64,000 nucleotides of DNA from Pycnococcus provasolii (GCA_938743325.2 OW568883.1:248001-312000); one strand, 5' to 3'; positions 29,804 to 39,358 are shown, counted from the first letter of the stretch. Translations and numbers: made by a program. Notes: generated by a model not told the origin, from the sequence alone.

Positions 29804-30079
29804 CCCTAACCCTAACCCTAACCCAGGGAATCATCTCCAGGGGAACTCTCCAATAGCAATTTGCAAAACTTAATTTGGGTTTTGGTCCCACAGAGGAGTT
29901 TGGGAGAGAGAGAGAGGATGTTGAACATTGAAAATTCCATTCGGGATCCCCTCCCCGTACCCCCTCCCGGGATTATAAAATTCCTGGTCTCTCTTCTTCC
30001 ATCTCTCAGCCTCCGACCCCGTATCTTATCCGCCCAATCATTTCTCCCCTTCTCTGAACTACATAAGTAGTTTTAAAAG
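29686..30079. other. Divergent promoter region with telomeric-type array
   Basis: Separates the AMP ligase (minus) from the gene at 30080 (plus). It contains the array at 29763-29825 and, further right, a purine-rich and CT-rich run. No gene is supported. Confidence 0.5.
29763..29825. repeat. Interstitial telomere-like array CCCTAAA/CCCTAA
   Basis: The first copies alternate CCCTAAA (plant type) and CCCTAA; the rest are CCCTAA. About ten units in 63 bp. It is flanked by unique genes on both sides, so it is not a chromosome end. It sits about 80 bp upstream of the ligase ATG. Confidence 0.85.
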
Positions 30080-30895
30080 ATGCCCTATGCTCTCTCTTCC
30101 TTGAAGATTCAACGAGGGACACGCTTTCATTGTCGTGCTCATGCTGCTCATGTTCCTCACCATGACCACACGCGGTCCTTTCGAGTCCTTCAACGAGGAC
30201 CGGACTCGAAACGGTCCTCGTTGTTGAAGGCGTCGGACTTTGAGCCTGGGGAGGTTGTGCGCACGCAAGGCGACGTAGACGCCTTCTTCAGACAACTCGA
30301 AGAAGAACGAGGGGAAGTGCTCGGAACGCTCGCGACGTCGCTGACGACGCCAGGAATGCCGTACGACGCATGCGACGACGACGAAGCGCGCGCGCTCGTT
30401 GACACCGTGCTGGACGTGCTCCAGACGCTCAAGGTGAAGCGCGACATGACCTTCAACGAAGTGCGACTCACGCTCAGCATCGAAGACCCGTCGGAAAAGC
30501 GACGTAGGCAGGAAATGGGAATCGAGGATGAAAGCGGTGTGTCGCGCGACGAAATTGCCGCAGCACTCTACGAGATTGAACAGGGCTTGGTTCCCGCAGA
30601 CGGGGTGGTCCTCGAGCAGCTCGCGCGCGAAATGGTCAACTGGCCGGACCTCGACGCGGACTCCGACGCGATGCCTGGCGAAGGCGCACCCATGGCGAGC
30701 GACTACGCCGCCTCGACGCCTGGCAGCGTTCGTGTACCCTCGGGTGGCTTGGGCATGGGCGGCGGCGGCGGCGCGAACGACACGGAGGGTCTTCCTGGAC
30801 CGCTCGGCTTCATTCCTTTGTACCTTGTCAGCTCGCTTCCCGTGCTCATAGGCGTAAGCGTCGTTGGTGTGCTATTTTGGAACTCGCTCTCCTAG
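30080..30895 (+). CDS. Probable plastid membrane protein with one C-terminal helix, unknown function
   Basis: The 271-residue protein has a basic leader (residues 1-50, many Arg/His/Ser), a soluble helical region with EEERGEVLGTLATSLTTPGM, EVRLTLSIEDPSEKRRRQEM and EIAAALYEIEQGLV, a Gly-rich linker, and one hydrophobic segment near the end (about 244-268, LGFIPLYLVSSLPVLIGVSV). The C-terminal helix with PLYLVSSLPVLIGVSVV resembles small conserved chloroplast membrane proteins of green plants, but I cannot name it. No catalytic motif is visible. It is divergent from the AMP ligase, sharing the promoter region with telomere-like repeats. Confidence 0.6.
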   Translation: MPYALSSLKIQRGTRFHCRAHAAHVPHHDHTRSFRVLQRGPDSKRSSLLKASDFEPGEVVRTQGDVDAFFRQLEEERGEVLGTLATSLTTPGMPYDACDDDEARALVDTVLDVLQTLKVKRDMTFNEVRLTLSIEDPSEKRRRQEMGIEDESGVSRDEIAAALYEIEQGLVPADGVVLEQLAREMVNWPDLDADSDAMPGEGAPMASDYAASTPGSVRVPSGGLGMGGGGGANDTEGLPGPLGFIPLYLVSSLPVLIGVSVVGVLFWNSLS

Positions 30896-31306
30896 CCTGA
30901 AATGAGGTGTAATCATGAGACATGAAGTGTCGAGACTTTTGCGCGTGCCACCACCATCACTTCGCACATCCATCCGCCCACGCGACGCATCAGACACCCA
31001 ACAGGCAACGGTGGTGCCATCGGGGCATCGGCCAACCACCGACTTGCATGCGGGCTGTATTTGGTGGTATGTACAACCCAGCTCTGCATGCACGTTGTAT
31101 TGGGCGGTACGCAGTTTTTGTCCCATTCCTTTTTCCCACTTTCTCCGCCACGTCAACTGCTGTCAACGTGCTGCAGAAAATAAAAGGGTTCCGTTTCGAA
31201 CGTTCATCTGCGCCATTTTCGATTCTCTCCGTCATTCTTCTCGTGCTGTCCACGTTAAGGCGGTTGCTCGCTCACTCGCACTTGCAGTTGCAGTTGTCTA
31301 CGTAAC
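30896..31306. other. Intergenic, no gene recognised
   Basis: Spacer between two plus-strand genes. Two imperfect copies of TGCATGCGGGCTGTATTGG-like sequence occur around 31046-31108 (GCATGCGGGCTGTATTTGGT and GCATGCACGTTGTATTGGGC). No coding region is supported. Confidence 0.45.
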
Positions 31307-32578
31307 ATGCAGCTGCACACTTGCGGTGCGCTCCGCCAACACCACATTTATCAGGGCAAGAACAAACGTCGAGTCACGCAATGCCACCGGAGACTTCGTT
31401 CGGGACGACAAGGCGCCTTAAGCTTGCACGCCTTAACGGACAGCGGTGGTGGTACACGTGGTGGCGAGTGCCCTATCCATAGTGACGGACAAACCCACCC
31501 AGTTCTGGACATTCTTGCAAAGCGAAGACGCGAGAAGTCGTGTCCTGAAAGACGCAAGGATCCGTTCAAGGTGGGACTAGCTGTGGAGGGTGGCGGCATG
31601 AGAGGTTGTGTTACTGCGGGAATGCTCAAGGCACTTAGCGAGCTTGGATTCGACGCGAACTGCTTCGATGCAGCCTATGGTAGCAGTGCAGGTGCATGCA
31701 ATCTCACGTACTACTTTAGCAAGCAAATGGAGGGCGTTGACGTGTATGCGAACAATTTGCCCGATTCTGGCTTCATTTCGCTGCGAAGATTCGTCGCACG
31801 TGCGGGTGGCCTGCTTGACATTGGTGTGCTTATCGACAGCATCATGAACCAAGACGTGCCACTCGACTGGGACCGGGTCATATCTCATCCCACGGAGCTA
31901 CACGTGTTAGCAGCAGACTGCCTGAGCGGCGCCACGCGTTCGTTTTGCTCGTTTTCAAACGAACGGCACTTACGAGAGGCCCTGAGAATATCCGCGTCGC
32001 CACCTGGCGTGGGCGCGGTCAAGCCGCACAGCTCTGTTAGCGATACCCTTACGGACCCGATGGTCACTGAGCCTGTGCCAATCTATTCCGCACTGTCGAA
32101 TGGATGCACGCACGTGCTTGTGCTGACGTCCGCGCAGACGACGTTCGACTCAGGCTTCGGTGGTTTGTTCAGAAACCTAGGAGACGCCGCGACACAGGAG
32201 CTTCTGATGAGCCCGACGCCGGAAATACGCGAAGCGTGGCGGCGTCGGCGTCGTGGCGGTGACGGCTTCCCTTCCGCATTTCATGCCTTTGGCATTCCGG
32301 ATCGCGAGTGGCTGGACCAGCTCACGATTTCGCCCTTCGCGTGGGCGGAAGCGCTCGACGCGCTTGCCGAGTGGGGTGCGAATGTCGGCGTAGTCGACAG
32401 TGAGTCGCCACCGTCTCGCCACGAAAGATACGTGTACTCAATCGCGCCTGGTCCTCATGACGTTGGTAGTTTGTGCTGTGAGCCAGAAATAATTCGCGCG
32501 GGTGTTAAGGAGGGCTACGATGCGGCGATGAAGTCGCTGCTAACAGTCCCATCAACGACGACGCTCGCTGCATTGTAG
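31307..32578 (+). CDS. Patatin-like phospholipase
   Basis: The 423-residue protein contains the patatin fold: oxyanion loop AVEGGGMRGC (about 92-101), the nucleophile elbow GSSAG (Ser127) and the Asp of the dyad in LTDPMVTEPVP (D250) instead of the usual DGG/A. Patatins hydrolyse acyl esters of membrane or storage lipids. The region around DCLSGATRSFCSF and the VPxxSAL motif fit the bacterial-type patatin subgroup. The Arg-rich N-terminal 70 residues look like a leader, with no clear signal peptide. The His of other esterases is not expected in this family. The altered DGG motif (DPM) suggests reduced or altered activity, or a subgroup feature. Confidence 0.82.
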   Translation: MQLHTCGALRQHHIYQGKNKRRVTQCHRRLRSGRQGALSLHALTDSGGGTRGGECPIHSDGQTHPVLDILAKRRREKSCPERRKDPFKVGLAVEGGGMRGCVTAGMLKALSELGFDANCFDAAYGSSAGACNLTYYFSKQMEGVDVYANNLPDSGFISLRRFVARAGGLLDIGVLIDSIMNQDVPLDWDRVISHPTELHVLAADCLSGATRSFCSFSNERHLREALRISASPPGVGAVKPHSSVSDTLTDPMVTEPVPIYSALSNGCTHVLVLTSAQTTFDSGFGGLFRNLGDAATQELLMSPTPEIREAWRRRRRGGDGFPSAFHAFGIPDREWLDQLTISPFAWAEALDALAEWGANVGVVDSESPPSRHERYVYSIAPGPHDVGSLCCEPEIIRAGVKEGYDAAMKSLLTVPSTTTLAAL

Positions 32579-32734
32579 GTGCGAGTTTGCACGTATGTCT
32601 GTCGTTGGACCTGTCGTACAGTACTTACCTAGGACTCTAGCATAGTTAATCTAAATTTAAGTTTTTTGCAAAGAAAAGAGAACAATGCCCGTAAATTACC
32701 CGCAAAAGTTCAAAAACGGGACTGAGGTAAAAAT

Positions 32735-33352
32735 CTACTCATCGTCCTCGTCACTGTCCATCATCATGCCACCCTCGTCGTCGTCGTCGAGGAACCCGAG
32801 CGTGTCGCCCATGGGCACATCCTCCTTGCCGAAGTTATCTGCGGTGACCATGAAGTTGACGCCTCCGCCAGGCACAACGAGCTGCTTGAACAGCTGCTTT
32901 CCAATGACGAGCACTTCGAGGAGGAACCTCTGCGTGTCGCCAATCTGCTTACCTCCGTCCTGCGCCTCGTCCATGTAGAAGGTGGCTTTGAACTCGGTGT
33001 CCTTCGGCTCGGTGTCGAATTTGAACTCGTAGACATCCTCCCAGATGGGGTCGAGACCGAACAGGGTGCAGGTGCGCGCTTCGTGAGGTCCAACGTTGAT
33101 CTTGACCCAGCAGTTGGGGACGTTGAGTCCGTACGCCTTGAGGTCGATGCGCTTGACGTTGCACGAGGTGATTTCGACGCGCATGCTGTACTTTCCCGAT
33201 CCGAACGACTTCTGCTCGGAGGCTTTGCCGAAGACTTCGGTGATGGACTTCTTCACTTTGGCAGCGGCGGGCGTGTGGTGTCCGGTGCCCTTGCCGTCGG
33301 GGCACCACCGTCCTGCGTCGCCGCCTTCGGGCGTGGGGAACTCGCTGGGCAT
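32735..33352 (-). CDS. C2-domain protein
   Basis: The 205-residue protein has a single C2-like beta sandwich (about 50-170): GKYSMRVEITSCNVKRIDLK, NCWVKINVGPHEARTC, DPIWEDVYEFKFD and ATFYMDEAQDGGKQIGDTQR, ending with a highly acidic tail (DDDDEGGMMMDSDEDDE). C2 domains bind membranes or proteins, often with calcium; the Asp ligands of a canonical calcium site are not clear here. The N-terminal part (TEVFGKAS) is helical. It is probably a soluble membrane-docking or adaptor protein. Confidence 0.72.
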   Translation of the reverse strand: MPSEFPTPEGGDAGRWCPDGKGTGHHTPAAAKVKKSITEVFGKASEQKSFGSGKYSMRVEITSCNVKRIDLKAYGLNVPNCWVKINVGPHEARTCTLFGLDPIWEDVYEFKFDTEPKDTEFKATFYMDEAQDGGKQIGDTQRFLLEVLVIGKQLFKQLVVPGGGVNFMVTADNFGKEDVPMGDTLGFLDDDDEGGMMMDSDEDDE

Positions 33353-34519
33353 GGCTGCTCAAGAAGACAAACGGAGGACAGAGACTCGAGTGATCGAGGT
33401 AGGATGTTCCCCGTGATGGAGAAAACCAAAAAAAGGGAAGGGGGAGATCCGCCGCCACCAGGGCCCGGGGGAGAGGGGTCACCTCGCCTAACCTTACATA
33501 AAGCGCAACAACGCCCCTCCAGAAGGTCCCTCCAGACCCCTCTCCAGACCCCCCTCCCCCCCTTCCCTTCGGCCCTTCCTTCGGTCGACGCTCGTCCGAA
33601 ACCGGTCGCCTGATGCCTGACAGAAGACCCGTAGCCGAAGCCGGAGCGCAACCAAGGGGAGATAACATGGGGAGGCAAGCTCCCAAACCCTCCGTTCCGG
33701 CTCTTCCAGGGCCACCCCAGGGGTTCCACCTTTGTTCTTTGAACGCCGCGATGGCGCTGTTGTGTTTGTTGTGATGTGTGTGTGTGTGTGCGTGTTAGTG
33801 GTAGTCGACGAGCGCGTTCGGGCCATCTCTAGCCTTCTCCGCTTCGCATGTGTTGACCTCATAACCTCCATGTTGACACGCGGGCACAACTCGCTGACTT
33901 TTGCCGCTAGCTTTTGCATTAGTTATCGACGCGAGCACAACGATACGTAAGTAAGCCGACTCTGCCGCACGTCCGCCAGACGCCCACGTTTGTCGCAGAG
34001 CAAATTGGAGCTGCGCGATCATCTGCGTGGAAGCCCTCTCCTATTCCAACGCCTGCTGCAAGATCTTAACAAGTGAGCTTTCGATCTAAGCTCGCTGATG
34101 TTCTAATCTAAGCGTAGTTGCTTAGACCGTGTCGGTATGCGACTTGCGAAGTTTCCAGTGTGTCAATGTGTGAATAAGTGAATTCAGCTCGGTGGAGGCG
34201 AGTGCCATCGCCGCCAGCCTCTCGTCCAAAATGTGGGTCCGGGGTTCCTGGCGACCCGGGCCGTCCGGAAGAAGGTGCAGAAGGAAGGGCCCACTCGCAG
34301 GATGCGTTCACGTGCAAGGCTCAACGTCGTATCCCCAACCAACCACGGCCCAAGGGGAGAGAGAAGAAGGGAAGGGGAAACGTCCGGAAGTTATTTTTCC
34401 CACGTCACACACGGCCGGGCCGGCGCACGCGAACCACAAATCGCTTGCAGCACGCGCTTTTCTTAAACAAGAAGTCGTTGCAGTCAACGACTCGGTTCAC
34501 CTCGGCTGTCACACTTCAC
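33353..34519. other. Long spacer with a GT microsatellite
   Basis: Divergent spacer between the C2 gene (minus) and the FAD/esterase gene (plus). It has a (TG)n run at about 33776-33791 and CT-rich blocks around 33520-33590. A frame from 34178 runs into the next gene but starts on GTG and is Arg-rich without recognisable features. No gene is supported. Confidence 0.5.
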
Positions 34520-37069
34520 ATGGCTTCAGCTCCCTCGTGGCGCTCAGCCTCGTCGTCGCGGCGGCCTCAGGTCTCGAACAGCAGTCAGGCGCGCCAGCTT
34601 AAGCTCAAACGTCTTCACTCCACACGCGTCGTCGCCGCCTCGGCATCTTCGAGCGCGCCATCAACGCAACCACTGCGCGTTGTCATCGCAGGAGGAGGCA
34701 TATGTGGAGGCTTGATTCTTGCACTGCTCAGGAACCACATCGTCTTCGGAGAACAAGAAGACAACGCGGCGCAAGAGATACACATCAGGTGCTTCGAAAG
34801 AACGCCAAAAGGGAAAGGACCGCCGGGACTGAACCTGCTCCTGAACGCGAACGGCGTCGCCACCTTAAGCGACACAGACACGGAACTCGCCGACGCAGTG
34901 AAGAAGGTGGGACTCGAAGTCAGGAGGTGGTCTGCACGCGACATGACGGGAAACGTGATGTACGACATTCACGACGCCGTCTGCGACGGGCTTGCTGATG
35001 GCGTCGGTCTCAGAACGCGGTGGGACGACGTGCAACGAACCATTCGGCAGTTTGCACCGCAAGACGCGATCGAGTGGGACGCCGATGTGGTTGGATATGA
35101 GTACAAGGGGGAAGGGAGCAGCAGGCACATGCTCGTAAATGTTCTGCACAAGGCCACGAGCGTCGAGGAAACCGTCGAAGCTGACATTCTCATCGCAACG
35201 GATGGGCGATACTCGCGCGTGCGTGCACAGGTGGAGGGCGGAGAACTGCCCGCTCCGCATGTTCTTGGGGTGAGCGACTTCCGCGTCCTTGTCCCTGATA
35301 CCACGGGGGGTGCCATAGACGACCTCGTGCGAGTTTACAACGCGCCAGACGTCGACAACCTCGCCACGCGGCATCCCAACCTCGCCTCGGATCCCACCTT
35401 CGAGCAGGTGTGCATGCGTGGCATCGCACGTGTCGGCGCGATGCGTATCCCCGCCGTCACCGGAAGCGTCAACAGCGAAGGCGACCTCATTGGAATTTTC
35501 GGCAATGTGCGGATTCAACGCGGTGGTCAGTTGCCCGACATCGCACGCACGTCGGAGGCAATGCGAGCTCTGTTTACACCCAAGTCTGGAGAGTCGTCAC
35601 TCGACGAAATTGGACGCTTCGTGCTGGACTCGGTTGTGGAGCACGCCGACGAGATGCATTGGGAGCGTTTCCAGGAGGTCACGCCGAGGATGCTCGATGA
35701 CAAAGGACAAGTTCTCCTGCTCGGTGATGCGGCACACGCCTTCTGCCCGAGTTTGGGACAAGGGGCGAATATGGCCATCGAGGATGCCTGCGTCGCAGCT
35801 TCCATGCTCCTATCGGGTGTTAAGCAAGGCGCTTCCGCCTCACAGATTGCCGCCGCAATTGCGGCCCGTAGGCTCCCACGAGTCACTCGCGTCGGCGAGC
35901 TCAGCGCATACCACGCTGAACATCTCGAGGGACCGGGTGGATGCGAGGTGGCGATGCAGCGCGAGGCCAACGAGTGGCTCGGCGAGGGTGACAACGGCGT
36001 TTGGAGATCCTCTCTGAGGTGGCTGTGGTCAGGTTGGCCTCGAAGACACGTTTCCACCGTCTCTCTTGATGTGCCCATGCAAAGCCTGCCAAACTTGCGT
36101 GATCTCCCCGACCCAGATCCTGAGGTGATTGCAGTGAACGACGCGGAGGTGGAGCGCGCAAGTACAAGCGTGCCGCTGGTGTGGGAGAAAAGCTTGGATG
36201 AGTGGAGAGATGGAAGGAGAAGAGCTTACGTACACGAGCCAACACGCGAGGATCGCGTCGTGGAAACCAAGGATGGCGCTCTCCGCTCGTCTGTGAGCAT
36301 CTTCCGACCATCCGAGGCAACGGCTGCCCGCGGCTGTTATCTCCAAGTTCACGGTGGATGTTTTTGCTTTGGCGATAGTGGCGGTCAGAATGACCCTCGC
36401 CTGCAGGAGCTTGCCAACGTGCATGGACTTGTGGTGGTGAGCGTTGACTACCCGCTCGTACCCGAATCTTCTCACGCGCAGGCGGTGGACGCGGTTAAGG
36501 CGGCACTCCAATGGCTTGCACTCGAGGGTGGCGCCGATGAACTTGGCATGGAAAGCTTCGGTGGTATCTGCGCCGGCGGGGAATCGGCCGGTGCGAATCT
36601 CCTGCTCTGCGCTCTTGTGCGTATGCGCGACAGCGGAATCGACGTGCGCGCTATGTTGAAGAGCGTGAACCTCGTGTACGGCTGGTACGACCTTAGTCTC
36701 AGTGATAGCACCAAGAATTGGGGCGAGCGCAGGTTGATGACGAACACGGCTGAGTACGAGTGGCACGCGAAGCTTACGTGTGGGAGCGTGGACGCAAAGG
36801 ATCCCTCGGTCTCCCCCATATATTCCGACCTGTCGCAAATGCCGCCAGCCCTATTCTCCGTGGGCACGGAGGATGCTCTTGTGGACGACACTTTGCGCTG
36901 CTTCGAGAAGTTCCGCGCCGCAGGAAACGAGGCTTCGGTGCACATTTGGCCCGGCGCCCCGCACGGTGTCGGGCACTTTGGCCCACACGCGAGTACGCCG
37001 CTGGGTATGTGCGCACGTCGTGCGACGGAGGCTTGGATATGCTCCTTTGGGGTCGAGGGTCGGTCATAG
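34520..37069 (+). CDS. Fusion of FAD-dependent monooxygenase and hormone-sensitive-lipase-type esterase
   Basis: One 849-residue frame encodes two enzymes. The N-terminal half is a flavin monooxygenase of the PHBH/UbiH type: dinucleotide fold VVIAGGGICGG (about 54-64), IATDGRYSRV (225-234) and the FAD-ribityl motif LLLGDAAHAFCPSLGQG (399-414). The C-terminal half is an alpha/beta hydrolase of the HSL family: oxyanion HGG (611-613; the fourth residue is Cys rather than Gly), nucleophile in AGGESAGAN (Ser689), Asp in GTEDALVDD (785) and His in PGAPHGVGHF (815). The first 50 residues (Ser/Arg/Lys, no acidic) look like an organelle-targeting leader. Oxidation coupled to ester cleavage or formation is inferred; the substrate is unknown. 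The longer frame starts on GTG. Confidence 0.83.
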   Translation: MASAPSWRSASSSRRPQVSNSSQARQLKLKRLHSTRVVAASASSSAPSTQPLRVVIAGGGICGGLILALLRNHIVFGEQEDNAAQEIHIRCFERTPKGKGPPGLNLLLNANGVATLSDTDTELADAVKKVGLEVRRWSARDMTGNVMYDIHDAVCDGLADGVGLRTRWDDVQRTIRQFAPQDAIEWDADVVGYEYKGEGSSRHMLVNVLHKATSVEETVEADILIATDGRYSRVRAQVEGGELPAPHVLGVSDFRVLVPDTTGGAIDDLVRVYNAPDVDNLATRHPNLASDPTFEQVCMRGIARVGAMRIPAVTGSVNSEGDLIGIFGNVRIQRGGQLPDIARTSEAMRALFTPKSGESSLDEIGRFVLDSVVEHADEMHWERFQEVTPRMLDDKGQVLLLGDAAHAFCPSLGQGANMAIEDACVAASMLLSGVKQGASASQIAAAIAARRLPRVTRVGELSAYHAEHLEGPGGCEVAMQREANEWLGEGDNGVWRSSLRWLWSGWPRRHVSTVSLDVPMQSLPNLRDLPDPDPEVIAVNDAEVERASTSVPLVWEKSLDEWRDGRRRAYVHEPTREDRVVETKDGALRSSVSIFRPSEATAARGCYLQVHGGCFCFGDSGGQNDPRLQELANVHGLVVVSVDYPLVPESSHAQAVDAVKAALQWLALEGGADELGMESFGGICAGGESAGANLLLCALVRMRDSGIDVRAMLKSVNLVYGWYDLSLSDSTKNWGERRLMTNTAEYEWHAKLTCGSVDAKDPSVSPIYSDLSQMPPALFSVGTEDALVDDTLRCFEKFRAAGNEASVHIWPGAPHGVGHFGPHASTPLGMCARRATEAWICSFGVEGRS

Positions 37070-37157
37070 ATTGCAGTAAAGTAAAGACTTTAGTCTTACA
37101 TGTTCTTCGAAACCATGTGAAAGTATTCCTGAAAAAGGAATCTCATGAAAAAGCCTA

Positions 37158-37327
37158 CTAGTGTTTGACGCCGCCACCCTCGTGCTTCTTGTTGACGAGC
37201 TCATCCAAGCCGTGCTCCGCGATGAGCTCGCCCGCGCGCACCGCGCACGCGGTTTCGATCGCGGCGTAAGCCTTTGCGGCTTCCGTCGCCGGACCATCGT
37301 GCCAACCGAGCACGATGTCAACATAGA
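37158..37327 (-). CDS. Orphan terminal exon or gene fragment
   Basis: The frame YVDIVLGWHDGPATEAAKAY and its continuation to a TAG at 37158 reads like real protein (acidic/basic balance, helix-forming, ends EGGGVKH). There is no ATG in frame upstream; a T/G-rich tract ending TTAG lies immediately before at 37350-37328, consistent with an intron acceptor. The upstream exon was not found. Its 3' flank contains GGAATCTCATGAAAAAGC, identical to that of the spliced gene at 38188, so it may be a duplicated fragment. Confidence 0.4.
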
Positions 37328-38187
37328 CTAACCCACCCACACAATGCAAACGACGGGAACTTTAACTTCAGGCAAGACGCCATAGATTTCAGAGACTATG
37401 ACAGTTTTCCCTAGGAAAAAACCGATGCGCGACCGGGATCCCGAAAAGCAAAAATCACATCAAACGGGAATGGTTCTACAGCGAATCCCCGTAATCCGGC
37501 GTGCCTCTGACTGGTTTCGACTGATTTGGGCCAGCATCTGTCACAATCATCCGCTGCAGCGCAGCACGCGCAGGACGTCGTCGCGTGCACGACGTCGCGC
37601 ACGCGTCAGTGGCGCCACCGCACTATTTCTCGACGACACGTCGTACGGTGCGACCGCTCATCTAGCAGGCGGATGCGGGACTCAGGCATCGAAAGCGAGG
37701 CGGAGACGGACGCATTCCACGCGCTTGTCATCAATGCTTGGGGTGAAGACGCTGACGAGGACTGTTTTGAAAATATCTCGTAGGAGTTTTTGTGTACAAT
37801 GTTTGTAAATACATGATTGCAATCTCAACTCCAAGACAGCTCCTTTTCCCACACGTTGGACTCCTCTAGATACTACTCTAGCGGCAGGTAGAGTAGTAAG
37901 TGTGACCCTTGAGTCATCGTGTTGATGCACGGTTGGTGGCGCTGGCGACAACATCAACGAAAACAAGTCGCAACCGGAGACCTCACTGAGCCAACGAAAG
38001 CGCCCTGATAGAGTGATACAACCTTCGAAATCACCTGCGCAATGTACGAAAACGCGAAGTGAATGGCACCGGTGAGTGGGCTGAATGGTGAAAGTGAATG
38101 GTGTGAATGGACAACCGCTGGATAGAGTAAAGTAAACTTCTTTACTGAATGAGGAATCTCATGAAAAAGCGTTCTGTTGTGCGCTTA
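37328..38187. other. Intergenic, possible missing exon
   Basis: No complete gene. It contains a spot with CTAGATACTACTCTAGCGGC followed by AGGTAGAGTAGTAAG (near 37866), an inverted-repeat-like pair of TACTCTA elements. Weak frames on both strands were not convincing. The 18-bp 3' element is at 38153-38170. Confidence 0.4.
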
Positions 38188-38750
38188 TTACTTGGTGGCC
38201 ATCAAGTAAAGTCCGCCGAGCGTGAGGGCAGCCATGAGGCACTCCGGAACGTAGTGCTGTTTTTGTTTTTTGGGTGTGTGTGTGTGTCGTGGGAACGTGA
38301 GTGTGCGGCACGGCGCGGGCGGTGCTGGCTGCTGCAGTTGTGGTTGGTGCACGTACCATGGGGTACTTGACAATCTTGGGAATCTCGGGCGAAAGGTACC
38401 TGCGTATTTGTTGTTTGGGGTGTGAGGCGAGAGTTGAAAGAAGCCGTGCGAGTGCGTGCCTCTAGCTAGGACGACGACGCAACGTACCCGAACTTGGCGT
38501 TCCACGGGTAGAGGATGCCAATGGCTGCTGAGGACGCCGTGGCGACGGTGAGCGCGGTGTCGGTGTCCACCTTGTTGAGCAGGAAGATCATGGCTGCAAG
38601 GCTGACGGCCTGCCCACGTATCCAGAAGTTGAGCATCGGCGTCGCCGGCGCGTTGAAGTGGTCTGTGACCATCTTGTTAGGCACGACGAGCATCTGCGCC
38701 GCGTACGCGCCAAACGCCAAGGAGAAAGCTTTCACGTACGTCTCCGCCAT
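38188..38750 (-). CDS. Small multi-pass membrane protein, three exons
   Basis: Single frames here are truncated, but splicing restores a 124-residue protein. The exons (minus) are 38750-38488, 38399-38357 and 38256-38188. Intron 1 (88 nt) and intron 2 (100 nt) both begin GTACGT and end in CAG, and the joins are in phase: FG-Y-LSPEIPK and KYPM-HYVPECL. The protein starts MAETYVKAF and ends YLMATK. Four hydrophobic stretches are visible (FGAYAAQMLVV, AVSLAAMIFLL, ASSAAIGILY, LMAALTLGGLYL). No family is recognised. Because the introns are so short and cleanly joined, this is the clearest intron-containing gene of the window. The 3' flank is shared with the fragment at 37158. Confidence 0.82.
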
Positions 38751-39358
38751 TATTTATCACTTACTAAACTAGAATGAAGGAATGGTGACGTAGGAATGTG
38801 GCCTTGTGAAGAAGAAGGGGCCGGCCAGTTGGGCCGGCCCCCTTGGACCTTCCCTTCCCTTCCCGCGCAAAAAACAACACGCTTCGTCTCCCCTGAAGCT
38901 GCCCTGGAATCCCGCGGCCTTATTACGGTAAAATGACGTGCAACCGTCCGTGCAACCGTGTCAAGGCCGAGCTCGACTCCCTACTGGCGTCACTCACTCA
39001 CGGCAGGTATACTCATGCCGCCCAGCAGAGTGGCAGGTGCCCAATGGCCAATATTTGCAATATTTGCTACCGTAGTACTTATCGTAGTACTATCGTAAGG
39101 CGTGCGTACGTGGCACTTAATTAAGCGACTCTTCCATAGACTATCGTCGACTATTAATTCGGCCTTCTTCGCCAATTAATCCCTCGCTCGCCGTCAGTCA
39201 CGTGATGCTCCATTCCATTTCTGATCAAGTTTGAGAATCATTTATGTATCATTTGCATTTCGGGGTTTCATTTTTGTTTTTTCATTTTTTTTCAGTTTGG
39301 GATTTTTGGGATTTTTGGGATTTTCCCATTCTCATTTGTCTCTCAGTACAGTAGTCTC
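38751..39358. other. Intergenic with hairpin and motif copies
   Basis: Upstream of the spliced gene (minus) and of the J-domain gene (plus). Holds a GC-rich hairpin (38815-38842) and two ACTATCGTA copies (39084-39097 and 39139-39149). No gene is supported. Confidence 0.45.
38815..38842. repeat. GC-rich inverted repeat
   Basis: AAGGGGCCGGCC, 5-nt loop AGTTG, then GGCCGGCCCC: a 10-bp stem in DNA or RNA, followed by CTTGG. It is 65-90 bp upstream of the spliced gene. Confidence 0.6.

Noticed and set aside
33083-33613. Plus-strand frame of 176 codons opposite the C2 gene
   Set aside because: Antisense shadow of the C2 coding sequence.
37526-37783. Plus-strand frame ending AFHALVINAWGEDADEDCF
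   Set aside because: The end looks protein-like, but the start is Arg/Ser-rich noise with no domain and no convincing splice sites.
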